A stretch of 64,000 nucleotides of DNA, taken from positions 5,332,001 through 5,396,000 of the forward strand of contig NZ_CP079865.1 in the NCBI RefSeq assembly GCF_025263565.1. The letters run 5' to 3'. The translations under genes and the position numbers were made by a program. Source of the DNA: Mycobacterium sp. SMC-8. GTDB taxonomy: Bacteria; Actinomycetota; Actinomycetes; Mycobacteriales; Mycobacteriaceae. Below the pieces are notes generated by a model, which was not told the origin of the DNA, made no database searches, and saw nothing but the letters and a program-made list of their open reading frames with translations. Shown here piece after piece: positions 47,715 through 59,929 of the stretch (its first letter is position 1; every line of letters starts with the position of its first letter).

Positions 47715-48751
47715 GCCGGCGCTCCGGGCACGGCGACCGGGGGCGCCGGTAGCTCCGGACCCGGAACCGTCCCCGGAGCCGCCCCGGCCGGTGGCGGCAG
47801 GTGTGACGGGACGGCGTCGACCGGGGTGACGGGTCCCGGCGTCGGGAACTGACCTGAGACAGCATGCGGCACTTCGGCGTTCGGGTCGCCTCCCGGCGCC
47901 GTGAGCGGTAGTGCGGGAGCGGTGCCGGGAAGCACAGGTTGGGCGCCCGGCAGCGCGGGCGACGGGGCCGTCGAGGGCAACCGGACCGGCACCTCGAGGG
48001 GTTCCACCACGCGCGGCGCGGGCGGCGCGGGCGGGGCCGGCTCGGGCAGCGGCGCGTTCAACGGCGGCGGCGGAACCCCTTCTGCCGGTTTGGGAGTGCC
48101 CACCACGACCCAGTTCCCGGCCGGGTCCTGCACCAGGTGCGCGGTGTCACGGGACGGGATCATCCCGAGGTTGCGGGCGGCCTCGGCCAGCGCGGGTGCG
48201 GCCTGGGCCGCAAGCACGTCACGTTCGAGCGCTTCCTTCTGTTGCATCAGAGCCTGGTTGACCTGCCGGGCGTTGCCGAGTTGGTAGGAGCGTTCGGCGG
48301 CATCGGTGGACAGCCACAGCGTCACGCCCAGCCCGACCCCGAGGGCGCCGATGATCAGCACGACGAACGGCACCCGCGCGACCAGCCGCCGCGGGTTGAG
48401 GTCGACCCCTGCCAGCCGGACCAAGATACGCTGGCGCAGCGGCGGCTTGACGACCTTGGGCGCCTTGGCCTTTCGCGCCTTGGCGCGGGCTTTGGCCTGG
48501 CTGGCGCTCTTCGGCCGCGCAGGCAGGTCCTTGGGGCGGGCGATCGGGGTGGTGCGCGGCGCCGAACGCTGCGGCCGCGGATCCCGCGTCGGCTTGCGCC
48601 CACGGGGCTGCGCCTCGACCGGCACCCGCCTGCTTTCGCGCGCACCCCTGCGCGTGTCTGCGGATTTCACCGTCTCCCGGGAAGACCGGGCGGACCGCGC
48701 CGACCGGGATGCGGATTGCTCGGTCTTGCGCGTCGGCTTCTTCGCCTTCAT
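47711..48751 (-). CDS. FtsL-like bitopic division protein (Rv2164c-like)
   Basis: 346 residues between rsmH and pbpB, the ftsL position. A strongly basic Arg/Lys/Pro/Ser-rich cytoplasmic region (about 110), one span ([21 protein letters not shown]), a short coiled-coil region ([32 protein letters not shown]), and a long Pro/Ala-rich extracellular tail (from about 225). This layout is that of mycobacterial Rv2164c, proposed as FtsL. Sequence alone does not give function. The ATG overlaps the rsmH stop (ATGA). Confidence 0.85.
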   Translation of the reverse strand: MKAKKPTRKTEQSASRSARSARSSRETVKSADTRRGARESRRVPVEAQPRGRKPTRDPRPQRSAPRTTPIARPKDLPARPKSASQAKARAKARKAKAPKVVKPPLRQRILVRLAGVDLNPRRLVARVPFVVLIIGALGVGLGVTLWLSTDAAERSYQLGNARQVNQALMQQKEALERDVLAAQAAPALAEAARNLGMIPSRDTAHLVQDPAGNWVVVGTPKPAEGVPPPPLNAPLPEPAPPAPPAPRVVEPLEVPVRLPSTAPSPALPGAQPVLPGTAPALPLTAPGGDPNAEVPHAVSGQFPTPGPVTPVDAVPSHLPPPAGAAPGTVPGPELPAPPVAVPGAPA

Positions 48752-49902
48752 CTCTGCTGTCCCCCGACTTTCTCCAATGCGCGCAACCTGACCGGGGCGC
48801 TTCGCGGATTACGGCTGATCTCCTCGTCGTCGGCACGTTCGGCGCCCCGCGTCAGCGCGACGAATCTCGGGCCGTGCCCGGGAAGTTCGACGGGCAGGCC
48901 GGGCGGTGTGCGCGACGCGGTGGCGGCGGCGAACTCGGTCTTGACGATCCGGTCCTCCAGCGACTGGTAGGCCATCACCGCGATCCGGCCGAGCGGACGC
49001 AGCACCTCCAGCGCGGCGGGGATAGCCAGCCGCAGCGAGTCCAACTCGGCGTTGACCTCGATGCGCAGCGCCTGGAAGGTGCGTTTGGCGGGGTGTCCAC
49101 CGGTGCGCCGGGCCGGCGCCGGGATCGCCTGGTAGAGCAGCTCGACGAGCTCGCCGGTGGTAGTGAAGGGTGCGACGGCGCGTCGCCGCACGATGTGCGA
49201 GGCGATCCGGCCGGCGAACTTCTCTTCGCCGTACTCTCGCAGCACCCGCGCAAGCGCCCGTTCGTCGTAGGTGTTGAGCACCTGCGCCGCGGTCAGATCC
49301 GAACCGGCGTCCATCCGCATGTCAAGCGGCGCGTCGGCCGAGTAGGAGAACCCTCGCTCGACCCGGTCGAGCTGCATCGAGGAGACGCCGAGGTCGAACA
49401 GCACCGCGTCGACCCCCGTTGCGGCGCCGGGGATCTGATCGGCGACCTGCTCGACGGCCTGCCTGATTCCGTCGTAACGGGTGCGCACCAGCGTGACACG
49501 CTCGCCGAACGGCTGCAGCCGGGCGGCGGCGATCTGCAGCGCATCGGCATCGCGATCGAGGCCGATGACCTTCAACTCGGGAAACTGGGTGAGGAAACGT
49601 TCGGAATGGCCGCCGGCGCCGAGGGTGGCGTCGACGAGCGTCGCGCCTGCGCCCTCGGGGGACGTCCGGGTCAGGGCGGGGGCGAGCAACTCGACACAGC
49701 GGTCGAGAAGGACCGGGACATGAGGCTGGTCATCCACCATTGCTGCGCTTTGCGGGATCGGGGCGGCCCCTGCAGTGAGGTCCCTGTCCGAGAGCGCGGA
49801 CCTGACGTCGGGGAAGTACGTCAGGGCCGGTTCGGGCAGAGGCCGCACTGCACGGGCCTGCGGGCCGGTGGCCAGATCAGAGAATGTCGCCGAGTGCGTC
49901 AT
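48748..49902 (-). CDS. rsmH: 16S rRNA (cytosine1402-N4)-methyltransferase
   Basis: Methylates C1402 in the ribosome decoding centre with SAM. 384 residues: [15 protein letters not shown] loop [34 protein letters not shown] and the C-terminal [17 protein letters not shown]. The N-terminal 50 residues before HVPVLLD are an extension also seen in the M. tuberculosis protein; ATG 49902 overlaps mraZ by 26 bp. An internal ATG at MVDDQPH is the alternative start. Confidence 0.94.
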   Translation of the reverse strand: MTHSATFSDLATGPQARAVRPLPEPALTYFPDVRSALSDRDLTAGAAPIPQSAAMVDDQPHVPVLLDRCVELLAPALTRTSPEGAGATLVDATLGAGGHSERFLTQFPELKVIGLDRDADALQIAAARLQPFGERVTLVRTRYDGIRQAVEQVADQIPGAATGVDAVLFDLGVSSMQLDRVERGFSYSADAPLDMRMDAGSDLTAAQVLNTYDERALARVLREYGEEKFAGRIASHIVRRRAVAPFTTTGELVELLYQAIPAPARRTGGHPAKRTFQALRIEVNAELDSLRLAIPAALEVLRPLGRIAVMAYQSLEDRIVKTEFAAATASRTPPGLPVELPGHGPRFVALTRGAERADDEEISRNPRSAPVRLRALEKVGGQQR

Positions 49903-50311
49903 CGCTGGCCGCGGAGAAGTTCTCTTCGTGAAGCTCCTGGTATTCCTGCCACGCCTGGGCGTCCCAGATCTCCAGGAACCCGATCGAACCCGTCACCACA
50001 CACTCCTTGGTCAGGTTCGCGTAGCGGCGATGTTCAGCGGACAGCGTGATACGGCCTTGTGAATCCGGATACTGCTCATCGGTACTCGCGGCCAGGTTGC
50101 GCAGGTATGCGCGAGCCTGGGGGTTGCCGCGCTTGGCCCGGCTCGAGATGTCGGCGATCATCTCCTCGAACTCGGCCCTCGGGTGAACAGCCAGGCTGTG
50201 ATCTTGGCTCTTGGTGACCATCAACCCTCCTGCCAGCGCGTCGCGGAATTTGGCGGGCAACGTCAGTCGCCCCTTGTCATCGAGCTTTGGCGTGTAGGTG
50301 CCGAAGAACAT
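49877..50311 (-). CDS. mraZ: Transcriptional regulator MraZ
   Basis: First gene of the dcw operon and DNA-binding repressor of it. 144 residues, two AbrB-like halves: [26 protein letters not shown] and [20 protein letters not shown], each with the family DxKGR or DSQGR motif. ATG 50311 follows GAGGTGACGAG. The promoter just upstream has three 10-bp-spaced boxes of the MraZ type, so autoregulation is likely. Confidence 0.96.
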   Translation of the reverse strand: MFFGTYTPKLDDKGRLTLPAKFRDALAGGLMVTKSQDHSLAVHPRAEFEEMIADISSRAKRGNPQARAYLRNLAASTDEQYPDSQGRITLSAEHRRYANLTKECVVTGSIGFLEIWDAQAWQEYQELHEENFSAASDDALGDIL

Positions 50312-50373
50312 CTCGTCACCTCGCAGACCTTGCTCAAGCCTTGCCTCAACGGAACCCCGGTCGCTCCGTTGTC

Positions 50374-50399
50374 CGCCACTTTACCCCACAATCCCCCAC
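50374..50399 (-). promoter_or_regulatory. Three MraZ boxes upstream of mraZ
   Basis: On the minus strand GTGGGG, GTGGGG and GTGGCG begin at 50399, 50389 and 50379, exactly 10 bp apart, 63-88 bp upstream of the mraZ start. Direct TGGG repeats at 10-bp spacing are the known binding pattern for MraZ, which forms a ring contacting several repeats. Confidence 0.8.
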
Positions 50400-50544
50400 T
50401 TTGCTCCAATAAGTGCCGCGAGTGTCGCCCGATCACCCACTTCGCGATCATCCGGCAGGACACGGGCACCACGCCGACCTCGACACCGCCCGACCGCCGG
50501 CACAAAAGCCCAGCTCGCCGCGGGGACCGTCGGCCGACGGCGCG

Positions 50545-50560
50545 GTGGGGCGAAGTGGGG
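50545..50560 (+). promoter_or_regulatory. Second pair of 10-bp-spaced GTGGGG repeats
   Basis: GTGGGG at 50545 and GTGGGG at 50555 on the plus strand have the same motif and spacing as the MraZ boxes 150 bp away, but in the opposite orientation. They lie just before the terminator of the DUF3040 gene. Whether they bind MraZ is unknown. Confidence 0.4.
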
Positions 50561-50570
50561 CAAACAAAGA

Positions 50571-50595
50571 AGGGGCAGCCCTATGGGCTGCCCCT
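50571..50595 (-). terminator. Intrinsic terminator after the DUF3040 gene
   Basis: AGGGGCAGCCC-TAT-GGGCTGCCCCT: an 11-bp perfect stem with a 3-nt loop. Read on the minus strand it lies 15 bp after the DUF3040 stop and is followed by TCTTTGTTTG, a T-rich tail. It shields the mra operon from read-through. Confidence 0.85.
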
Positions 50596-50610
50596 CATCT
50601 GAAGTTCGGG

Positions 50611-51015
50611 TTACTCGTCGAAGCGCCGACGGAAGCGGTCTTCCATACGGCTGGTGAACGAGCCGCCGCCACCCTTGACGCGCTTCTGACGCGCCGCCGG
50701 CCCGCTGTCGTGGGGCAGCCGGTCACCCTTGCCGACCCGCGGCCCGGTGATCGCGAAGACGACCCCACCGAACATCACGATGAAGCCGATCACCGACAGA
50801 ATCGGGAAGCTGCCGATCATCGTGGCCTTGAACGCGACGCCGGACACCAGCATCGCGAGACCGACGACGAAGAGCGCGGCGCCCTGCAAACGGCGCCTGG
50901 TCGAGGGCGCGCGCAGTGTGCCGCCGCGAACGCTGGACGCGAACTTCGGGTCCTCGGCATAGAGCGCGCTCTCGATCTGGTCGAGCATGCGCTGCTCATG
51001 ATCGGAGAGTGGCAT
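50611..51015 (-). CDS. DUF3040 small membrane protein (Rv2169c-like)
   Basis: 134 residues beginning MPLSDHEQRMLDQIESALYAEDPKFAS, the DUF3040 signature, followed by two spans (LFVVGLAMLVSGVAFKATM and FPILSVIGFIVMFGGVVFAI) and a basic C-terminal tail (RMEDRFRRRF). Function unknown; conserved upstream of mraZ in mycobacteria. ATG 51015 follows GGGAGGGAC. The frame extends upstream to 51174 but that part is not expected to be translated. Confidence 0.88.
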   Translation of the reverse strand: MPLSDHEQRMLDQIESALYAEDPKFASSVRGGTLRAPSTRRRLQGAALFVVGLAMLVSGVAFKATMIGSFPILSVIGFIVMFGGVVFAITGPRVGKGDRLPHDSGPAARQKRVKGGGGSFTSRMEDRFRRRFDE

Positions 51016-51268
51016 TCGTCCCTCCCTCTTGCCGTGGGGGCGTCGCAGTCGATCAAAATCACGTGCGCCCGCATATACGGGGCACTTAACAGTGATGATA
51101 CGAGCTAAATCTGAGCGGTACCACCTAGTTCGCCCCACGATTCTATGACGTGCGCCGCTGACGGCGGCCACCACCTCGTCCGTCGGATGCCCACACTCGG
51201 ATGCCCAGACGACGGTCCGGCCGATAATGGGTGCCGGTCACACTTTCACCTTCAGGAGGGGCAGACAC

Positions 51269-51859
51269 TTGGCGGCACGTCTGATCGATCTGTCGCCCGG
51301 CGATATGGCGCACCGCCTCAGAGATGCGTTGGCGGTCTATGTGGACGCGATGCGTTATCCCCGCGGCACCGAGGATCAGCGCGCGGCGATGTGGCTCGAA
51401 CACATCCACCGGCGTGGATGGAAGGCGGTCGCGGCGGTCGAGGTACTCGACTGCACCGACCCGGCCGACCCCTCCCCGGCCGCGCCGATGCTCGGCATCG
51501 CCTACGGCTACTGCGGCGCCCCCGACCAGTGGTGGCAACAGCAGGTGGTGTCGGGCCTGCAGCGCAGCGGCGCCGACCAGGCACACATCGCCGATCTGAT
51601 GCGCAGCTACTTCGAGCTGACCGAACTGCACATCCATCCCCGCGCGCAGGGGCGGGGTCTCGGCGAGGCCCTGATCCGGCGCCTGCTCGACGGCCGTCCC
51701 GAGCAACATGTGCTGCTGTCCACGCCGGAGATCGTCGGCGAGGACAACCGGGCCTGGCGGCTCTACCGCCGCCTGGGCTTCACCGATGTGATCCGCGGCT
51801 ACCACTTCGCCGGCGATCCTCGGGCATTCGCGATCCTCGGCCGCGCGCTACCCCTTTGA
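51269..51859 (+). CDS. GNAT acetyltransferase (Rv2170-like)
   Basis: 196 residues. The acetyl-CoA-binding motif is LHIHPRAQGRGLGEALIRRLL (R/Q-x-x-G-x-A type), and the C-terminal GFTDVIRGYHFAGDPRAFAILGR is typical of this mycobacterial group. The M. tuberculosis homologue acts as a protein lysine acetyltransferase (isocitrate dehydrogenase has been reported as target, as I recall). The TTG start at 51269 is chosen because AGGAGGGG lies seven bases ahead; the upstream codons to 51227 lack such a site. Confidence 0.85.
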   Translation: MAARLIDLSPGDMAHRLRDALAVYVDAMRYPRGTEDQRAAMWLEHIHRRGWKAVAAVEVLDCTDPADPSPAAPMLGIAYGYCGAPDQWWQQQVVSGLQRSGADQAHIADLMRSYFELTELHIHPRAQGRGLGEALIRRLLDGRPEQHVLLSTPEIVGEDNRAWRLYRRLGFTDVIRGYHFAGDPRAFAILGRALPL

Positions 51860-51887
51860 CATGGCCCCGGTCTGGCACGATGACACG

Positions 51888-52577
51888 GTGCTGACCCGTC
51901 ACCGCACCCGCAGACGTCTCCTCGCGCTGGTGTTGCTGCTGTTGGTCGTCGCGCCGTCGCTGATCGGCTGTGTGCGCGTCAGGGCCTCGCTCACCGTGTC
52001 CCCCGACGACCGGGTCTCCGGCCAGATCGTCGCGGCGGCCATCCCGCGCGACGACAACGACAAAGGCCCGCAACTGCTCAACAACCTGCCGTTCGCGCAG
52101 AAGGTCGCCGTCTCGGAATACAGCCGTGACGACTACGTCGGTTCGCAGGCGGTGTTCTCCGATCTGACCTTCGCCGAGCTGCCGCAGCTGGCCGGCATGA
52201 ACCGCGACGCCGCCGGCGTCGACATCTCGCTGCGCCGCGCCGGGGACCTGATGATCCTCGAAGGACGGGCGGACTTCACCTCGCTCAGCGATCCGGAGGC
52301 CGACGTGTCGCTGTCCGTCGCGTTCCCCGGCGAGGTCACGTCGACCAACGGCGAGCAGATCTCGTCGTCGGTGGTGGAATGGAAGATGCGGCCGGGCGTG
52401 GTCAGCACGATGAACGCGCAGGCCCGCTACACCGACCCCAGCGCGCGCTCGTTCACCGGCGCCGCGATCTGGCTGGGCATCGCCTCGCTGATCGTCGCCG
52501 GGGTCATCGGGTATCTGGCCTACATCAACCGGGACCAGTCCCCGCGGCCCGGGCAACCGCAGGAACCGGCGCACTAG
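51888..52577 (+). CDS. lppM: Lipoprotein LppM
   Basis: 229-residue predicted lipoprotein with a hydrophobic segment and lipobox (VAPSLIGC, Cys about 28), an exposed beta-rich domain starting VRVRASLTVSPDDRVSGQIVAAAIP, and a C-terminal membrane span (AIWLGIASLIVAGVIGYLAYI) followed by a short Pro-rich tail. It corresponds to Rv2171, implicated in phagosome maturation arrest and lipid binding in M. tuberculosis. GTG 51888 gives a proper signal peptide; an ATG at 51861 is the alternative. Both lack a strong ribosome site. Confidence 0.87.
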   Translation: MLTRHRTRRRLLALVLLLLVVAPSLIGCVRVRASLTVSPDDRVSGQIVAAAIPRDDNDKGPQLLNNLPFAQKVAVSEYSRDDYVGSQAVFSDLTFAELPQLAGMNRDAAGVDISLRRAGDLMILEGRADFTSLSDPEADVSLSVAFPGEVTSTNGEQISSSVVEWKMRPGVVSTMNAQARYTDPSARSFTGAAIWLGIASLIVAGVIGYLAYINRDQSPRPGQPQEPAH

Positions 52578-53741
<1,164 letters not shown>

Positions 53742-53745
53742 GAGC

Positions 53746-55323
53746 ATGACGACACCGACCCCCGCCCCGTCCCCGCGCACCGACGTATCGGATCATCTGC
53801 GGCGCCTCAAGGACTTCACCCTCTCCCCCCAGGCGCGTCCCGCGCTGGTCGGTGCGCTGGGCGCGACGCTGATCACCGTCGGGGCCACCGGCGCGGGCAG
53901 CACACGACTGCACGATCCGCTGCTGGAATCGATGCACCTGTCCTGGCTGCGGTTCGGGCACGGCCTCGTGGTGTCCTCGCTGCTGCTGTGGGCCGGGGTG
54001 GCACTGATGCTGATGGCGTGGCTGTGGCTGGGCCGCCAGGTCGTCGACCGCACCGCCACCGAGTACACGATGAAGGCCACCACCGCGTTCTGGCTGGCCC
54101 CGCTGCTGCTCAGCGTGCCGGTGTTCAGCCGTGACACGTACTCCTACCTCGCCCAGGGTGCGCTGCTGCGCGACGGCTTCGACCCCTACGTCGTCGGCCC
54201 GGTCGAGAACCCGAACTCATTGCTGGACAACGTCAGTCCGATCTGGACGACGACGACCGCACCGTACGGTCCGGCGTTCATCCTGGTCGCCAAGTTCGTC
54301 ACGATGCTCGTCGGCGACGACGTCGTCGCCGGCACCATGCTGCTGCGCCTGTGCATGCTGCCGGGCCTGGCCCTGCTGATCTGGGCGGCGCCGCGGGTCG
54401 CCCGCCACGTCGGGGCCAGCGGGGCGGCTGCCCTGTGGATCGGGGTGCTCAACCCGCTGGTGATCATCCACCTGATGGGCGGCGTGCACAACGAGATGCT
54501 CATGGTCGGGTTGATGATGGCCGGCATCGCGCTGTGCCTGGCCGGGCGTAACGTCGCCGGCGTCACCCTGATCGCGGTCGCCGTGGCGGTGAAAGCCACA
54601 GCGGGACTGGCGCTTCCGTTCATGGTCTGGGTCTGGGCCCGAAGGCTGCGGGAACGTCGCGAGTTCAGCACGGTGAAGGCGTTTGCGGCCGCGACGGCGG
54701 GATCGGTGGTCGTCTTCGTCGCGGTGTTCGCGGTGCTGTCGCTGGCGGCCGGTGTGGGCCTGGGGTGGCTGACCGCGCTCGCGGGATCGGTGAAGATCGT
54801 CAACTGGCTGACCATCCCGACGGCGACCGCCAACCTGCTGAACTCCGTGGTGGGGCTCGTCATCCCGGTGAATTTCTATGCGGTGCTGGAAACCACCCGG
54901 ATCATCGGGATCGTGATCATCGCGGTCTCGGCGCCGGTGCTGTGGTGGCGTCACCGCCACACCGACCGGGACGCACTGATGGGCATCGCGCTCGTGATGG
55001 GCGTCGTCGTGCTGTTCGTACCCGCGGCACTGCCGTGGTACTACACCTGGCCGCTCGCGGTGATCGCCGCGCTGGCCACCTCCAGGCGCTCGATCGCGCT
55101 GATCGCGGGCTTCTCGACATGGATCACCGTCATCTGGCGTCCCGACGGAGCGCACGGCATGTACTCATGGGGCCACGTGCTGCTGTCGTTCGCCTGCGCC
55201 GGCGCGGCGTGGTACTGGCTCGCGAAGGCTCCGGAGAGTCCGGTCAGTACGCCATCGCCTGAGCGCGACGAACCACCTCACGAGCCTGATGCGAGTGCAA
55301 CGCATCGACCGGCCGGGCGTTAG
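53746..55323 (+). CDS. mptA: Alpha(1->6) mannopyranosyltransferase MptA
   Basis: GT-C membrane mannosyltransferase that elongates the lipomannan core, using polyprenyl-phosphate-mannose outside the membrane. 525 residues, about 13 spans; the first large extracellular loop has the acidic motif FSRDTYSYLAQG expected for GT-C catalysis, and HNEMLMVGLMMAG follows in a later loop. Corresponds to Rv2174. Its last 80 bp overlap the convergent Rv2175c-like gene. Confidence 0.92.
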   Translation: MTTPTPAPSPRTDVSDHLRRLKDFTLSPQARPALVGALGATLITVGATGAGSTRLHDPLLESMHLSWLRFGHGLVVSSLLLWAGVALMLMAWLWLGRQVVDRTATEYTMKATTAFWLAPLLLSVPVFSRDTYSYLAQGALLRDGFDPYVVGPVENPNSLLDNVSPIWTTTTAPYGPAFILVAKFVTMLVGDDVVAGTMLLRLCMLPGLALLIWAAPRVARHVGASGAAALWIGVLNPLVIIHLMGGVHNEMLMVGLMMAGIALCLAGRNVAGVTLIAVAVAVKATAGLALPFMVWVWARRLRERREFSTVKAFAAATAGSVVVFVAVFAVLSLAAGVGLGWLTALAGSVKIVNWLTIPTATANLLNSVVGLVIPVNFYAVLETTRIIGIVIIAVSAPVLWWRHRHTDRDALMGIALVMGVVVLFVPAALPWYYTWPLAVIAALATSRRSIALIAGFSTWITVIWRPDGAHGMYSWGHVLLSFACAGAAWYWLAKAPESPVSTPSPERDEPPHEPDASATHRPAGR

Positions 55324-55648
55324 CCTGCTGCTCGGTCGAACCGTCCCGGCGAATCGTCAGCGACGGATCCGGGGTGAAAAGCCACCGCATGATCTCGGTC
55401 TCGGTGTAACCGCCGTCGCGTAACACCACCAGGAGCCCGGTCAGACTCTTGGGGACGTGCCCGGTGGAATCGAAGAAGATCTTCGGCACCACGGCGATCC
55501 CCCCGCGCCGCACCGCGACCAGGTGACCCTCGCGGAGCTGCTGGTGCACCTTCGTCACCGCGATGCCCAACAACTGCGCCACGGCAGGCAGGTCATAGAC
55601 GGCTTCGTCGGGATCCAGGACGTCCTCGGCAGTCGGAATGCTGCTCAT
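55244..55648 (-). CDS. Winged-helix DNA-binding protein (Rv2175c-like), PknL substrate
   Basis: 134 residues. The N-terminal DPDEAVYDLPAVAQLLGIAVTKVHQQLREGHLVAVRRGG is a helix-turn-helix, and the C-terminus ends MRWLFTPDPSLTI..VDALHSHQAREVVRRAQAMAY. The M. tuberculosis homologue is phosphorylated by PknL, which is encoded divergently here too. The N-terminal threonine phosphorylated there is not obvious; Thr6 and Ser2/3 are candidates. ATG 55648. The 3' end lies antisense within mptA for 80 bp. Confidence 0.9.
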   Translation of the reverse strand: MSSIPTAEDVLDPDEAVYDLPAVAQLLGIAVTKVHQQLREGHLVAVRRGGIAVVPKIFFDSTGHVPKSLTGLLVVLRDGGYTETEIMRWLFTPDPSLTIRRDGSTEQQANARPVDALHSHQAREVVRRAQAMAY

Positions 55649-55730
55649 CGCACAGAGTCTAGGACCACACGGGCCCGTTCGACGACGCATGCGGCTCGGC
55701 GGGGCAACGGCGGCCGTCTCGGCTCGTACC

Positions 55731-56957
55731 ATGAATCCGATGGAGACCTACCAGCCCGCCGGCCCGCTGTCGGGGACCGTGCTGGACGGTCGGTATCGGG
55801 TGGACACGCTGATCGCCACCGGGGGTATGTCCGGGGTGTATCGGGGCCTGGATCTACGGCTCGACCGTCCCGTCGCGCTGAAGATCATGGACTCCCGCTA
55901 CGCCGGGGACCAGGATTTTCTGACCCGGTTCCAGCGCGAGGCCCGGGCGGTGGCGCGGCTGAAGGACCACGGCCTGGTCGCGGTGTACGACCAGGGCGCA
56001 GGAACATCTGCCGGGCAACCGCCCTATCTCGTGATGGAGCTTGTCGAGGGCGGCACGCTCAGGGAACTGCTGCGCGAACGGGGCCCGATGCCGCCGCACG
56101 CCGTCGCCGCGGTGCTGCGCCCGGTGCTCAGCGGGTTGGCGGCGGCGCACGCGGCCGGCCTGGTGCACCGTGACATCAAACCCGAGAACGTGCTCATCAG
56201 TGACGACGGCGACGTCAAGATCGCCGACTTCGGCTTGGTCCGGGCCGTGGCAGAGGCCAAGATCACCTCGACGAGCGTGATCCTCGGCACCGCGGCCTAC
56301 CTCGCCCCCGAGCAGGTGGCCAGCGGCGACACCGACTCACGCGGCGACGTCTATTCCGTCGGAATCCTCATCTACGAACTGCTGACCGGGTACACACCGT
56401 TCAACGGCGACAGCGCACTGGCGGTCGCCTACCAGCGCCTGGAGCGCGACGTGCCGCCGCCGAGCACCGCGATCCGAGGTGTGCCAAGGCAATTCGACGA
56501 TCTGGTGCAGTGCGCGACCTCGCGCGACCCGGGCGCCCGCTTCGCCGATGCAGCCGAGATGGCCGACCAGCTAGAGACGATCGTCCGCGAACTCGACCTC
56601 CCCTATTTCCGGGTGCCCGCGCCGCGCAACTCCGCGTCGCACAACTCGGCGAACCTGCTGTCCACCCATCCGCACGACGCGCACGACACCACGGTCACCA
56701 ACCTCGACAAGCCCAGGGCGGCGAGCCGGGACACCAAGGTTTTCACCCGCGACGAACTACCCGTCGACGACGCCGACGAGGTCGACGGATACCTTCCCGC
56801 CACAGGGCAGTTCGCGGGCATCGACCTGGAGGAGTTCTACTGGGCGCGGCAACGCTCCCGGCGGGTGCTGTTCTTCTGGATGGTCACGGTGATCACGCTG
56901 ACCGGAATGGCAGCCGCCGGGGCGTGGACGCTCGGCGCCAACCTGCCGAACCTGCTC

Positions 56958-56960
<3 letters not shown>
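55731..56960 (+). CDS. pknL: Serine/threonine protein kinase PknL
   Basis: Transmembrane Ser/Thr kinase of 409 residues without an extracellular PASTA domain. Kinase core: glycine loop IATGGMSGVYRG, Lys in VALKIMDSRY, HRDIKPENVLI, DFGLVRAV, activation-loop TSTSVILGTAAYLAPEQ. A Ser/Thr-rich linker follows, then one span near the C-terminus (FFWMVTVITLTGMAAAGAWTLG). ATG 55731 gives the usual short lead; ATG 55740 is also possible. The stop codon is provided by the first unit of a tandem repeat. Confidence 0.94.
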
Positions 56961-58459
<1,499 letters not shown>

Positions 58460-58954
58460 TCACAGCGCGCGTGCGCCGCCTTCGGTGATCAGTCGATAAC
58501 GGAACAGGTTGTGCTTGGCGTCGACGAGCGCATCGTGCGCGTCCCGCGGCCGCGGTGGCATCCGGGGGCTGCCGCGGTCCTCCCACAACTGACGCAGCTC
58601 ACGGGTGAAGCGCGGCATGGCCGGCGGCAGATCGGTCATCGGCCCCCACAGCTGGCACAGCACCACATGGTCGTAGGCCCCCACCCAGGCCCACAGCTCG
58701 ATCGGCTCGTCGCCCTCGACGCCGAAGAAGTCCTCAAGTTCGGTGCGGATCTGCCGGCGCGAGCGCCACAGCGGCGACGCCGGGGACGGCAGCTTCGGCA
58801 GCACGTTCTTGCGCACCCAACGCCCAGCCCGATCGGGATCGAATTCTGTTGAGATGGCGTAGTATTCGCGGCCATCTTCGGCTGCCACGCCGATCGAGAT
58901 CAGCTCGATGGTCCGGCCGTTGTCGATGAACTCCGTGTCATAGAAGTACCGCAA
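58460..58954 (-). CDS. RNase AS, 3'-5' exoribonuclease (Rv2179c-like)
   Basis: 164 residues of the DEDDh exonuclease superfamily. Asp6 and Glu8 in YFYDTEF are the first acidic pair; WAWVGAYDHVVLCQL gives the second Asp; HDALVDAKHNLFRY gives the catalytic His and last Asp. The M. tuberculosis homologue (RNase AS) digests adenylate-rich RNA. The start is adjacent (0 bp) to the Rv2180c-like stop. Confidence 0.92.
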   Translation of the reverse strand: MRYFYDTEFIDNGRTIELISIGVAAEDGREYYAISTEFDPDRAGRWVRKNVLPKLPSPASPLWRSRRQIRTELEDFFGVEGDEPIELWAWVGAYDHVVLCQLWGPMTDLPPAMPRFTRELRQLWEDRGSPRMPPRPRDAHDALVDAKHNLFRYRLITEGGARAL

Positions 58955-59845
58955 TTAGAGGGCTTTCTGTTCGGCGGGCGCGCTGTCGCCGGGAGCGGGC
59001 GCGGCGTGGATCTCGCGGTCGAGCTGCTCATCGACGAGTGCGTCGTCGGGGAATTTCGGCATTCCGGCGATCGCATCCTGCAGCCACAGTTTGGCCTGGA
59101 CGACCGGCCGGCGCAGCCAACGCTCCCGCTCCAGCGCACGGTGCATCTTGCGCGGTCGTCGGGTGTACCGCCACCGCGCCCACGGCGCATGCGGGCGGGA
59201 CAGCCTGATCGCACCGACGAACAGCAACGGGGTGATGAACATCCCGACCAGTCCCGTCCACACCTTGCCCTTGAGCAGCACGACCACCGCCAGCGCCAGC
59301 GTGAGCAGAGCGCCCACCACCACGACGGTACGGGCGACCACCGAATGGTCGCTCTCCCAGATCCCGACATCGAAGAACGACAACGGGCTGAAACCCATGA
59401 TCAGCAGGCCGGCGACGGCGACCGCGACGAACACCGCGTCCACCGACGTGCGTCCGTCCTCGGCCCAGTACACATCGGACAGGTGCAGGATCAGCGCGAA
59501 CTCGTCAAGCACCAGCGCCGCACCGATGCCGAAAAGGATTGACGCGACGGTGAACTCGGGTACGCCCCCATCGACAGCGAGCGTCACCATCGAGACACCG
59601 GAGACCATGACCAGAATCACACCGATCACCACGTGGTGGATGTGCAGTCCGCCGCCGGCCGAGATGTTGCGAGGCTGCCACCACTTTCGCGGTGCATCGC
59701 TGCCGGAATGCGCGCGGATGTACCGCACGATCGTGCGGGTGATGAAGAACGTCAGGATGAACGCCACGAGGCAGCAAACCAGCGGCAGCCGCGACGGCGG
59801 TATGTGTGGCAACAAGTCGAACTCGACGTCCAGGTCCGTGCGCAC
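58955..59845 (-). CDS. Conserved integral membrane protein (Rv2180c-like)
   Basis: 296 residues with about six hydrophobic segments, a long positive loop ([24 protein letters not shown], three His) and a charged C-terminal domain of about 90 residues. No enzyme motif recognised; the HIHH cluster could bind metal. GTG start at 59845. It is divergent from the Rv2181-like mannosyltransferase with an 84-bp gap. Confidence 0.8.
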   Translation of the reverse strand: MRTDLDVEFDLLPHIPPSRLPLVCCLVAFILTFFITRTIVRYIRAHSGSDAPRKWWQPRNISAGGGLHIHHVVIGVILVMVSGVSMVTLAVDGGVPEFTVASILFGIGAALVLDEFALILHLSDVYWAEDGRTSVDAVFVAVAVAGLLIMGFSPLSFFDVGIWESDHSVVARTVVVVGALLTLALAVVVLLKGKVWTGLVGMFITPLLFVGAIRLSRPHAPWARWRYTRRPRKMHRALERERWLRRPVVQAKLWLQDAIAGMPKFPDDALVDEQLDREIHAAPAPGDSAPAEQKAL

Positions 59846-59929
59846 GCAGAGAACTTACGCCGACCTGCGTGTGTCGCGGCCGGGATACCCGCCGACGCGC
59901 CGGTGGGCACCGATAGTCTGGTCGTCGAC

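Noticed and set aside
45678..47852. 724-codon plus-strand open frame opposite pbpB
   Set aside because: Shadow of a well-defined gene; composition and lack of motifs show it is not coding. The same holds for plus-strand frames over murD-mraY and nasN.
51016..51174. N-terminal extension of the DUF3040 protein
   Set aside because: The frame is open but the ribosome site GGGAGGGAC and the family start both point to ATG 51015.
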